A stretch of 64,000 bases of DNA from Euglena gracilis (Eukaryota > Euglenida > Euglenophyceae > Euglenales). The position numbers and the translations under genes are program-made. Below, piece after piece: positions 56,201 through 63,929 of this stretch. The notes beneath the pieces were generated by a model. That model was not told where the DNA came from. It was given only the letters and a program-made list of their open reading frames with translations, and made no database searches. The stretch's first letter is position 1. Each line of letters starts with the position of its first letter. The DNA lies in assembly GCA_039621445.1 (NCBI GenBank), contig CP154954.1:46417847-46481846 (forward strand), read 5' to 3'.

Positions 56201-58797
56201 TCATTCAAAACTCTTTCACCCAGGCATTATCTCTTCACAACGAGGGACAAGTACGCCTGTGAGTGTGGGATGTTCATCCTAAACACAAAGAATGGAATTT
56301 GAAGTCACTTGCAAGGCGAGTCACGCAAAAATACCACGAAGGCAAACAATTCCAAACGGCTTCCGTGAAGGTTCCCTTTGCTTTTTGTAAGGATTTTGCC
56401 TTTTGAGACATTTGTGGTTCTGAGAGATGTTTCTGATTCAAGCAATGCAGCAACAGGAAGCAAAATGGCATCTGGAAGCGCTTTGTGCCTTGCCAACATA
56501 AGCGCATTCGAGAGTGGCCGATCCCCCCCCCCCCCGGGAAAAAGTGATTGACTGGTTTTTCCAGAGTAGAAAGTGACCCCCCTCCCCCCCCCCCTGGGGG
56601 TCGCCAAGCAGTGGTATGATCTTCATTCCTTCCAGAAAGGTACAGTGTCCAAATAAGCACCCTAATCCCTGGAAGTTTGAAGATGTGTTTGTAATGTAAT
56701 TCCCGAATAATTTAATTCCCGAATTATTATTGAAAAGTTTGCCAACGTTTGCGTTGTTAAGGCAAAAGTGGCACCTGAAACAATTGTGCTTTTGCGCAGG
56801 GGGGGGGAAATGCAACTTGCATACTTTGCATTTTTTTGCATAATCGGCTTTTCCCGAAATTTGCATTTTTTTGCATTTTTTTGCATTTTTTTGCATAAAA
56901 TATTTTGCCCTGGAAAAAATTTTTTGTAGTTGGTTGCCATATGTTTGGATTTTTTTGCATTTTTTTGCATTTTTTTGCATAAAATATTTTGCCCTGGATT
57001 TTTTTTTCAATTTTAGGCAGCAAAGCTCTGTTATATTCCAGCTTTTTCTCAGGTTTTTCATGCAAGTTGCATTTTTTTTTGCATTTTTTTGCATTTTTTT
57101 GCATTTTTTTGACTTGCATAATTTGAAGGGCCAAGTTGCATTTCCCCCCCCCCCTGTTTTGCGGAATTTTTCGGGCCTACCTACCGCCTTTGGAGACTTT
57201 CAACGCCGCTTCAACCACAAATCCCAGCATGGGAGCACTCAAATTCACCGTAATTGATTGCACAATCAGTTGCAAATGGATGTGAACAAAATCGAATCTG
57301 CGTTTGCAGAATTGTGTGCCCGGTGCACGGGTGTTCAGAAATCAATGTTTGCCTGGTTGTACAATGATATAAGGCCTGGTTAGTTGCACATTTGAAGGCT
57401 CACTGGTTTTTGGAGGGCAATTGTTGCTCTTTCTGGGCTCATCCCCCTCGATTCCCATCATTTTTGGTTTTTAAGCGCTAACCTTGGACAACTTCGCATT
57501 GTGCCAGCTTCCAGTGCACTCATCTTTCATGGTGCCCCAAACTTTGGAACAATTTGTGTTATTTTGCAACTTCCGTCGATAGAAGGCCATCAACCAGGAG
57601 GCCAAGGAGTAAGACAAATCACTTTAATTGCCCAGAGAAGAGAAAAGGCAATAGTTTCCTCCTGCAAAAAACCTCTGCAAAATGGCTTCTGCACCCTGCT
57701 GGTTGGATAAGCAAGCTTGTTTTGAGTCGATTGAGGGTGCGCAGGCAATGCTGTTCTTAAAATCCCATCCTCTCCATCTGCCCTTCGTATATTCTCTTTT
57801 TTTGCATCACACCCAAACACGGCATTCCTCACACGTTTGGGACACACATATGGAACCTCCGGATCCCTGCCACGCTGCCACGCCAGGCTTCAGTTGGCGG
57901 TTGCAGAGTCCCGCCTGCCACCCCTCGGGGGGAAGTCCCCCACCCACCCTGCGAGCGGTGCCGCCCCCCGCCCCCAGCCCCGAGCCGGAGGAGAGCCCCA
58001 CACCCTCCAGTGTGAGGGAGCCGGCGGGGCGACAGCCGGAGGAGGAGGAGGAAGGGGGCGTGGAGGAGTGGCGGCGGCTGCTGGCGGAGTACGAGGCGGC
58101 GGAGGAAGCCCGGCAGTCACGTATGCATGAGTGTGTTGTGAGGAATCAGCTGGATGTGTTACCCCAAACGCAACGCCACTGCTCGGCAGGTTTGAAAGGT
58201 CATTGCAGTCTGGTGATATCTCATGCGGGGGTTGAACACAATTTGGCATAACAAATTTGAGCGGGAATGCAGTGATATTTTTGGAGGGTTTGCTCAATGT
58301 ATTTTTTCCAATATGCAACTATTTTCGATGCTTTCTCAGGCTTTTATTTATCAGAGCCAGGGGTTATTTTAGTTGTGGACCCCCAGAAGGGGAGGGAGGG
58401 TAGGGTGCATGGGTCCGGCCGCCCCCCCCCCCTGGGGGGTTCCCCCAGGGGCCGGTGGTATGCTTTTCGGCGCGAAAGCTGAAATTTTTTGAAAATGGTG
58501 CTATTTTTGGCATTTTCGCGATTTTGGCCATTTTCGGGGAAATGGAGTGGGTCCCCCCGGGACCCCCCCCCAGAGGGACCCCCCAGGAGGTGGGTGGGTG
58601 GGGGCCCCCCTCCCCCCCCCAGTTTTAAAAAAAACCCTGATGAGAGCACCAATTGCTTGAGGGTGTTTCAGGATTCTGGCTTTTTTTTTGCTGCAGAATT
58701 TTTCATTGCACAATTTCAAAGCATGAAGCCCCCCCCCTCGTATGAGGAATTACATGAAGTTCAGGAAGGTGAAGAATTGTGGATGAAGTGGTCTGAG
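46863..58797 (+). CDS. Gene D: Myb/SANT-like nuclear protein (partial multi-exon model)
   Basis: Proposed exons: 46863-47299, about 54243-54535, 54562-54961, 55717-55812, a small one from 55939, 57907-58120, 58697-58797. Phases match at 47299/54243 (G+AA, if that acceptor is right), 54535/54562 (phase 0) and 58120/58697 (C+AA). The first exon has SLLPGLQPRLVKNYFARRGA, a basic helix reminiscent of a Myb third helix. Exon 54562 has FTAEEDQTIVSAVE, WKTVAALLPHRTAVVVKDRY, a clear SANT/Myb repeat with the first Trp replaced by Phe. Later exons are basic (55,717), then Pro-rich and Glu-rich (57,907), then PPPSYEELHEVQEGEELWMK. This suggests a DNA- or chromatin-binding protein. It may be two genes, and upstream and downstream exons are not identified. 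Confidence 0.5.
47521..47833. mobile_element. Possible small TIR element with GGACCGCC words
   Basis: Left CAGGGCGGTCCATAAGG, right TTAAGGACCGCCTTAACC; the word AGGACCGCC recurs four times (47,556; 47,570; 47,821 and inverted at 47,523). Ends are imperfect and no clear target duplication is seen. Confidence 0.4.
47975..49612. mobile_element. TA-inserted poly-C-ended element carrying a satellite unit (P5)
   Basis: Left TA|AACCCCACCCCCCACTTATTACC and right, inverted, TA|AACCCCCCTACTTATAAACC form TIRs. CACTTAC/AAACCCC words recur inside. Between them, 48,240-49,279 is a reverse-oriented copy of the satellite unit from the left arm of the window, followed by two GGCCGACCAAnCAA...GGATCYTATRAACCCC words (49,287-49,322; 49,546-49,597). 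No transposase. The right TA is shared with the next element. Confidence 0.55.
48240..49279 (-). repeat. Reverse-oriented single copy of the 5' satellite unit
   Basis: On the minus strand it contains the boundary hairpin half AGCTCTTATCCCTTTATGGG (49,235-49,270), the AAATGATGCAAAATCAAAGG module, CGAGATACGG, and three or four 163-bp-type sub-repeats (words GGTCAAAACCGGGTCAAAAA, GGCCGCCAACCCATTGA, AAAATGAGCGTTTTTCGAC). The hairpin variant is closest to the one at about 14,120. Confidence 0.85.
49615..50038. mobile_element. TA-inserted poly-C-ended MITE with TATAAGACACC words (P4)
   Basis: Left AACCCCCCCCCAAATATGAGAC, right GTGTCTTATATTTGGGGGGGT next to TA. CTTATATTTGGG words recur twice or more at each end. 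It abuts P5 head to tail, using the same TA. No coding capacity. Confidence 0.75.
50380..50850 (+). repeat. Two diverged copies of a satellite-related module
   Basis: ATGAAGCAAAATCAAACAAA, GAATTGAAGCCCTTAAAAGGC and CCGCAACTCCCTGCCTAGCA relate to the 14.4-14.8 kb block. The module appears twice here about 190 bp apart. An F1-type end (CTTTAAGAAACCCCTG) follows at 50,982-50,997 without a matching left end. Confidence 0.55.
51430..51830 (+). repeat. Second copy of the 27-kb dispersed repeat
   Basis: ACCAAGCACCTCCGATGATG followed by CTGGCGATGCTG and then TTTTGGCC-rich sequence parallels 27,047-27,790 (ACCAAGCACCTCTGATGATG ...), but without the decamer arrays. Confidence 0.5.
52090..52240. repeat. 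Cluster of GAGGCTCTAGAGCCTC-type dyads
   Basis: GAGGCTCTAGAGCCTCCTCG at 52,108-52,127, AGGCTTAGAGTCTTC, ATCTAGAGCCTGCTCGAGCG and GGAGGCTCTAGAG at 52,222 are imperfect palindromes and direct repeats of one CTCTAGAG-centred word, in about 140 bp. Confidence 0.6.
52479..52707. mobile_element. Non-autonomous hAT-like element (family F2)
   Basis: Left CAGGGATTTTTTTTTAAG, right (inverted) TAGGGGTTTTTTAAGG. Flanks GCAGGCAA (52,471-52,478) and GCAGGCAG (52,708-52,715) match at 7 of 8 bases. The interior has GGACCCC, opposed G/C runs and TTTCGGCACGAAGCG, as in its relatives at 36.5 and 58.4 kb. Confidence 0.8.
53168..53551 (+). other. Open frame of uncertain status
   Basis: 127 codons with a plausible-looking stretch (MESTHFIIQRFQVHAQWTLG ... 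KKKLEAAHLRSALVISN), but without the window's GC-rich third-position bias or clear splice sites. Several TTGCGCA/TGCGCAA words (53,170; 53,283; 53,341; 53,495) hint instead at a decayed relative of the palindrome-bearing elements L1 and L2. Confidence 0.2.
54243..54535 (+). CDS. Gene D exon upstream of the Myb repeat
   Basis: GC-rich frame with LEALVRCIADRLQEEGWLDL, DKLWPTAQTLCSEKK and LVRDIFQRAFCSYAQA, ending at a codon boundary before GTGCACGG. The acceptor is uncertain (AG at 54,242 or 54,255). Upstream sequence is AT-rich with a G run. Confidence 0.6.
54536..54561 (+). other. Candidate 26-nt intron
   Basis: GTGCACGG...TGTGGCAG, exactly 26 nt, begins and ends at codon boundaries. Removing it joins the frame ending SYAQA to the frame beginning PGPDAFTAEEDQ; both flanks are strongly coding but in different frames. 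A sequencing or assembly indel is the alternative. Confidence 0.45.
54562..54961 (+). CDS. Gene D exon encoding a SANT/Myb repeat
   Basis: After PGPDA, FTAEEDQTIVSAVELQSRPI then DWKTVAALLPHRTAVVVKDR-YKVL gives the EED acidic start, central Trp and final V.DRY.L of a Myb repeat, about 48 residues. It is followed by LLRGFFFRHRVPVNHPYWAD and LLGADVGPVICRLPL. Ends T|GTATGT (good donor). Confidence 0.75.
55717..55812 (+). CDS. Gene D small basic exon
   Basis: ATGACAG acceptor (weak), 32 codons including KPPPNVKLEEDAVHKTVRTA, donor CGC|GTGAGT (near consensus). A read-through into KGKRKAR is possible. The phase does not match the previous exon, so a border or exon is missing. Confidence 0.45.
56797..57156. 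mobile_element. CAG-ended element with TTTTTTGCA repeats (family F5)
   Basis: CAGGGGGGGGGAAATGCAAC at the left and the same sequence inverted at the right (with two more G). TTTTGCG flanks both ends (a 7-bp match, offset by one), close to a hAT-type duplication. The interior is built of TTTTTTGCAT repeats plus two copies of AAAATATTTTGCCCTGGA. No coding capacity. Confidence 0.7.
57907..58120 (+). CDS. Gene D exon, Pro-rich then Glu-rich
   Basis: CGGTTGCAG acceptor, 71 codons about 77% GC, TCAC|GTATGC donor. A Pro/Ser-rich stretch is followed by QPEEEEEGGVEEWRRLLAEY and EAAEEARQS, probably a short acidic helix. The split codon C+AA joins the exon at 58,697 in frame. Confidence 0.7.
58358..58639. 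mobile_element. Non-autonomous hAT-like element (family F2)
   Basis: CAGGGGTTATTTTAG at the left, and CAGGGTTTTTTTTAAAAC inverted at the right. Flanks ATCAGAGC and ATGAGAGC match at 7 of 8 bases. The interior parallels the copies at 36.5 and 52.5 kb (TGGACCCCC, GGCGCGAAAG, TTTTCGCGATTTTGGCCATT). It lies in the intron just before the exon at 58,697. Confidence 0.85.
58697..58797 (+). CDS. Gene D exon
   Basis: A poly-T tract and GCTGCAG acceptor; AA completes the split codon from 58,120, then FFIAQFQSMKPPPSYEELHE, VQEGEELWMKWSE, and GAG|GTTCGT. PPPSYEEL resembles a PY-type WW-binding motif. Lower GC than neighbouring exons but the phase match is exact. Confidence 0.6.
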
Positions 58798-58806
58798 GTT
58801 CGTGTA

Positions 58807-59188
58807 ACCCTTGGACCCGAACCGACCGACACCCAAAGTTAAGCAACCCCCAAATTTCAGCAACCCCCGGGACCAATGAAAGTTCCGAATTTAAGTAACC
58901 CTGATATTGAGGGGAAAGAAGGGAAAATGCAGGCAAATATGAAAGTGAAGCAAGGATACATCTCGTAAAGGTTTTGCAGGCCCCTCCCTGCTAGCCCTGT
59001 TAGGCAGCCTCTTTTTGCCTCCTCAGAAGAGACAGTTTTTTTCTGTTGACCATTTAGTCCGAATTTAAGCAACCCCTCGGTGTGTCTTGTGAAACCCAGG
59101 TTTCAGCAACCCCAAATTTAAGCAACCCCTTGGGCGGATCGACTGAAATCCAAATTTAAGCAACGAGTTGCTTAAATTGGGGGGGGGG
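58807..59188. mobile_element. TA-inserted poly-C-ended MITE with TTTAAGCAACC words (P6)
   Basis: The right end GTTGCTTAAATTGGGGGGGGG next to TA is clear. The left end TA|ACCCTTGG... is degenerate, but AAATTTMAGCAACCCC words (58,840; 58,853; 58,884; 59,062; 59,100; 59,116; 59,152) mark the element. Its left border is only about 10 nt after the exon ending at 58,797. Confidence 0.55.
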
Positions 59189-59191
59189 TAC

Positions 59192-60188
59192 CAGACATTC
59201 ATTTAGTGTGGTACACCGAGGTAGTCATTTTGTGGTTCACTGTGGACACCAAAAAATTTTTTCGTGGTTCACGTATGGACACCAAAAATTTTTTTGTGGT
59301 TCACCTCTGGGCAACAAAAAAAAGTTTGTGGTTCACATGTTTGCTGCGGCAAAAACTCGTTTGTGTGCCGCGTGCACCGCGTAAAAAATTTTGTGCCGTG
59401 GCAAACTTCGCCATGGCGCACTGAGTGAAAGTCTGAATCCAATGTTGTGGCGCCATGAATCTTTTTTTTAACAAGAGGGATTTGACGGTTGGGGGACGTT
59501 TCCATTCATCACCGTGGATGCATAGCACGAATGGCGATTCCCCAAGGAGTTCGGCATTTGATTGAGGAGGCCAAAAAATGATTGGGTCCACATCCTCCAC
59601 CGTGAAATTGGCCGTGATTCCTCAGACGCCGGTTCGGGTGTGAACCTGGAGTCCCCTAGAAACGATTTCAAAAACTGTGTCCCAGGCACTGGCTTCACGC
59701 CCGAACCGGCGTCTGGGACAGAGTTCTCAATATAGTAGTGGTGGACTAACCCGAGCCCTCTCAATTGACCCTAGGGTATGGGTGCAACACACCCCAGCCC
59801 TAACCCTAGCAGGGGGGGCATTGGCACACGTACCATCCAGTGCGCGTTCATGCGTTGTACGTACGCCTCAAGGGGGGACGTCAGGTTGTCCGGCTGGGAG
59901 CAACCCTACATGTAATGGGGCTCTGCATGTGCGGTATGAGGGAGTGGCGACCCTCCTCCAACCACAGCGGTGGGAAGTGATTCCCTGCCACGCTTTACGG
60001 ATTGAGCCGAGGTTAAGGTCCACAATGTGGCTGAGGTGTCTACACATCAATCAAAAAAATTTGTGGACACCGAATATTTTTTTGTGGTTCACCTGTGGAC
60101 ATCAAAAAATTTTTGTGGTTCACCTGTGGACACCAAAAAAAAATTGTGGTTCACACGTCTTTTGTGAACCACACTAAATGAATGTCTG
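59192..60188. mobile_element. CAGACATT-ended element with GTGGTTCAC repeats (family F4)
   Basis: CAGACATTCATTTAGTGTGG at the left, and its inverse at the right. Flanks GGGGGTAC and GGGGGTAG match at 7 of 8 bases, a hAT-type duplication. Four GTGGTTCAC...GGACACCAAAAA words lie near each end (59,230-59,335; 60,060-60,155) in the same orientation. A foldback (CAGACGCCGGTTCGGGTG ... inverse) sits at 59,623-59,716. No transposase recognised. Confidence 0.8.
59623..59716. repeat. Foldback nested in element F4
   Basis: CAGACGCCGGTTCGGGTGTG at the left and CACGCCCGAACCGGCGTCTG at the right, about 25-nt arms with one or two mismatches around a 45-nt centre. Confidence 0.75.
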
Positions 60189-60195
60189 GGGGGTA

Positions 60196-60376
60196 GCTCC
60201 CCCCCCCCTTGTCATTGACACGGCGTGTCGTTGACACACCCCCCGTGTCAACGACACTTTTCTGGAACATTACCTATTGAATCACAGTGACATTGACATG
60301 GCGTGTCGTTGACACACCCCCCGTGTCAACGTCACTCTCCTGGAACATTGGCGTGTCAACGACAAGGGGGGGGGGG
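60196..60376. mobile_element. Short poly-C-ended MITE with GTGTCAACGACAC words (P7)
   Basis: CCCCCCCCCCTTGTCATTGACAC at the left and GTGTCAACGACAAGGGGGGGG at the right, with TA near both borders. GTGTCGTTGACACACCCCCC occurs twice in about 100 bp. 181 bp long. Confidence 0.65.
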
Positions 60377-60661
60377 TAGTGACTGACTGGTTTTCTAGAA
60401 AATAAAATGTGGCTGGTTTCTGGAAGAGTGGAAGTCAGCCCCCCCAGAAAGAATTGTATGGGTGTGTCCCCCACATGTGCAGATGCGCATGATTGTGCCG
60501 TGTGATGTGAATGTGTCGTTCCGGGCTGCATTTTTCAGTCATGGACGGGGTTTGTTTCTTCGTTGCAATCTTTTGCTAAGTGCACATGGGCTGTCTAAGG
60601 TTTTTAATATTGACATTTGCCTTGGGCCTTTTCTTGGCCAAACTTCATCCTATTGCCATTA

Positions 60662-63600
60662 GGCGGCCGAATTCGCACTTAAGGATTTAACTTTTTATTT
60701 GCGCACTTGCGCAAATTTCTGATTTTTTTAGTTCTTTTTTGATTCGGTTGTATGACCCCGGGAGGGTTTGAAAACACGTTGACAAGAGCGTGCAAAAAAT
60801 GAGCAAAATTCTGTTTTTGGCGGTGTGACCCCAGGGACTTTGGCGAAAAATGGTGTTTTTGGGGAGTCCGAAAATGGACTTTGTATGTCGAAACCCCCAG
60901 GACCTTGCCGGCCAAAAGGGAAAAAAAAATGCTAAAAAGCAGCACAGGAACGGGACCTTTACTGTCCTTGTTGTTTCTTTCGGCTGTGTCCCCGGGTGTG
61001 CCCGAGCTGCCGGCGGTGTGCGTCCTGGGTGTTTGTTTTGCCGGACTGCTTTGTTTGCGACGCCTTGGTGTGGTGTTTTTGGGCTGTTTGTTAAAGCGTG
61101 GGGAGGAGGTGCCGGGGGGTGTGGGTGCGGTGTGACCAAGCGGGAAGGCGCAGTGAGAGGAAGGCAAGTGTGAGGTGTTGGGCAAGGGAAGCACAGGGGG
61201 GAAGAAATTGGGTCCGCAGGGAATGAAAGGGACGGGTGTCTCCCACCCGGCTTATGCCTGGGATCTGTACAACCAGTTGTGTGGCAAAGAACCCAGCGGA
61301 AGAAGCCAAACACTGGAAGGACAAAATTGTGTTTATTTGTGCAAATGCGCGCACCAAGATGTTTAGGTTTATTTGCGCATTCGCGCAAATAAACATAAAC
61401 ATGTCCTTCAAGGATTGGGCTTTGGTACCCATGAACTGACGCTGTTGATGAACGGCGTGACAAAGGAGCTGTGGGTGTGCAGACCAACGGGCCGTCCAGT
61501 TGGTGGGTTTGTCACACTGTTTGTCGACGGCGTCAGCTTCTGGGCGCAAATGCGCGCACAAAAAAAATTATGTTTATACGCGCATTTGCGCAAATGCGCA
61601 AACAAACATGTCCTTTGTTCATTTGCGCAAATGCGCAAATAAACACAGAGAAGAACGGTGTGACAGAAACATGACCTTCAAACACCAGCAGCAGATGTGG
61701 TTTATTTGCGCATTTGCGCACATCACATTGTTTGTGGGCGCAAATCGCCAAATAAACTGCGTGAAGAAACTGCACAATTTATATCTGGTTTATTTGCGCA
61801 TTTGCGCAAATAAACCACGTGATGCGCGCAAATGCACAAATAAACAACCAGTGGAGGAGTAAAAAGCGACTTCATTTGGCCCTCCTTCTGCCACCCGTAG
61901 TGGCTTCTGAATGGGTTCAACCCAAATGACCACACCGTCTCCTCCGGCACATGGTGTTATGGTTCCTTTTTTGAACCATTGGCAGGTCCCACAAAAGATG
62001 GAGACAGCGGATCTCCTGAAGATGGGTGCGCAGCCACCCAGTAGCAGTGCACGTCCACCGGCACCAATTTTTGGGTCCCAAGGGCCCTGCCACTGGCCCG
62101 CGGCCTCGGCTCCGCTGCTGCAGCCACATCAGCTGCTGATGCTTCAGCACCCACCAGACCGGCATCCACCTCCCCGGTGCAACAACACCCAGATTTAGCG
62201 GCCACGTTATACCCCACAACCGGGGCGTGAGACTGGGGTATGACGTGGTGCCAGTGCATGGCAACCAGCAGCCGGAGAAAGGTAGCCCTCAAACACCCGT
62301 CATTTTGGGTACAAGGAATTGTTGAATCTTTACCACTGGATTGGGCGCATCACACCTGTGGGACTCACTCCCCCCAAATTATGCACAAAAACTGGTGTGT
62401 TTTACGTATTTTAAGGAAATTGCTGGAGAAAAACCAGAAAACGGACTCCGGCCTGACACATCCGGGGTATTTCAGGTGCCAAATTTTGACTTCTTGTAAC
62501 GCAGTACAGTTGCAGAAAAGGTGTCGAACAGTCACAGGTCGTTTGCACGTAATCAAATCATGATGTTTAACTGCCAAACAGATGACGCCAAAGGAACAGG
62601 CCGTGTGGGCCAGGTCACAGCAGTACAAATGTACACACATAAGCCAGGCAAATTTTGGCCAGTGAGATGCCGTGTTCCAGCGAGCATTACACACTGCCTC
62701 TCACCACAAATTTCATCGCCATGTAATCGTGGTCAATGGTTGGCGTGTGGAATTGCGTTCGCCAGCCGTCACAAAGGAGGAGATGTTATTGCAAAACTGA
62801 TGTGTGTTGGTGCCCGCATTTGCGCAAATAAACAAACTTTGTTTGTGTGTAAGGCTTGCCGAAACGCATCTTTTGAAGCGGTTTATTAATTGTTTATTTG
62901 CGCATTTGCGCAAATGCGCGCACAAACGTAATTGTGTTTATTTGCGCAATTGCGCCCACCAAACCTCGTACGGTCATGGTCCTCATTGGTGTCTTTTAAC
63001 ATGAAAAAAAATACATGTTTATTTGTGCATCTGCACAAATAAACATAACTTTGTTGGTGTGCGCATTTGCGCAAATGCGCACACCAACAAATTTGTTTGT
63101 GGGCGCATTGGCGCCCACAAACACGCCATTTTAACGTCGTGTTTACGTTTTATTAGCGCAGATGCGCCCACAAACACAATTGTTCTTATTTGCGCAAATG
63201 CGCCCACAAACACACATCAGTTGTGTGATGGCTGGCTGACGTAGTCTGTCGGTGTGTGTGATCTAATGAGGCTCAGTGTGTTCTTATCGGCGGTGGCAGT
63301 ATCACAGTCAGTTCAGCCAGCACGTCAGCACCATTTCCAAGTGTCGTAACAAGGGGTGTGTGCCTCTCTCCTGTTTGACATACAACAGCACAAGTCTCAC
63401 CCTCTGCCCTATTTGCGTCAATTGGTAAATAACATTTACACCAAACTACTGGGAGTTAATACCCTCCAATAGAGGGTTGTAACCAGGCTGTATTTTAGTC
63501 GGGTGCCGACCCCACCCCGGGGGGGGGGGGGTGCCTGCCTGGGCAGGCACCCCAAGGCACTCCAAATCCGACCCCCCCGGGGGGGGGGGGGGTAGGGCAC

Positions 63601-63927
63601 ACGGCCAAAAGTGCCCTAGCACAACCCCGGCGCCGAAGGCGCCGAGGAGCCAAAAATGGCCTATTTTCAAAGGAATGTGCCCGGGCACAGGCCGAAATCC
63701 GACCCCCCCCCCCCGGGGGGGGTAGTGCCTGCCTGGGCAGGCACTCACAGGCACTCCGGACCCCCCCTCCCCCCGCCCGGGTTTGGTAAAAAAACAGCCT
63801 GGTTGTAACGGTTCATAAATTGTATTCCGTGTGACAGGGTACAGAGCCCAGGAATTTCGTAGAATTTGCGCATTTGCGCAACTGTGCAAATTCTAAAGAA
63901 AAACCCTTAAGTGCGAATTCGGCCGCC
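60662..63927. mobile_element. Large TIR element L2 with dispersed palindromes
   Basis: A perfect inverted repeat of about 23 bp beginning GGCGGCCGAATTCGCACTTA, each end next to TA (60,660-60,661 and 63,928-63,929). Length 3,266 bp. About 19 palindromes or half-palindromes of the form GTTTATTTGCGCATTTGCGCAAATAAAC (complete near 61,786; others from 60,695 to 63,880) occur throughout. GCGGCCG beside TA is shared with element L1. The longest frame (266 codons, minus, 60,687-61,487) is Pro/His-rich with no recognised domain. It contains a younger hAT-like insertion at 63,484-63,801. Confidence 0.75.
63484..63801. mobile_element. Non-autonomous hAT-like element nested in L2 (family F3)
   Basis: Ends CAGGCTGTATTTTAGTC and, inverted, CAGGCTGTTTTTTTACC, with a perfect 8-bp duplication GTTGTAAC on both sides (63,476-63,483; 63,802-63,809). 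The interior matches the copy at 28,139-28,441 (GGGTGCCGACCCCACCCCGG, GGCGCCGAAGGCGCC, CCTGGGCAGGCACT). Confidence 0.9.
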
Positions 63928-63929
63928 TA

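Noticed and set aside
60662-60684. GGCGGCCGAATTCGCAC as a cloning linker (NotI/EcoRI-like sites)
   Set aside because: It recurs exactly inverted 3.2 kb away beside TA, and a related sequence (GACGGCCGGGAATGCAC) borders L1, so a transposon end is more likely. A vector-contamination check is still worthwhile.
60687-61487. 266-codon minus-strand frame in L2 as transposase
   Set aside because: Low-complexity Pro/His/Thr composition, no DDE, HTH or zinc-finger pattern seen, and part of it is translated palindrome (ECANKPKH/RICTNKHN).
61300-63220. CRISPR-like array of palindromic repeats
   Set aside because: Repeats are unevenly spaced (20-900 bp), vary in sequence, occur in partial copies, and lie in eukaryotic DNA between transposon ends. 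No cas genes.
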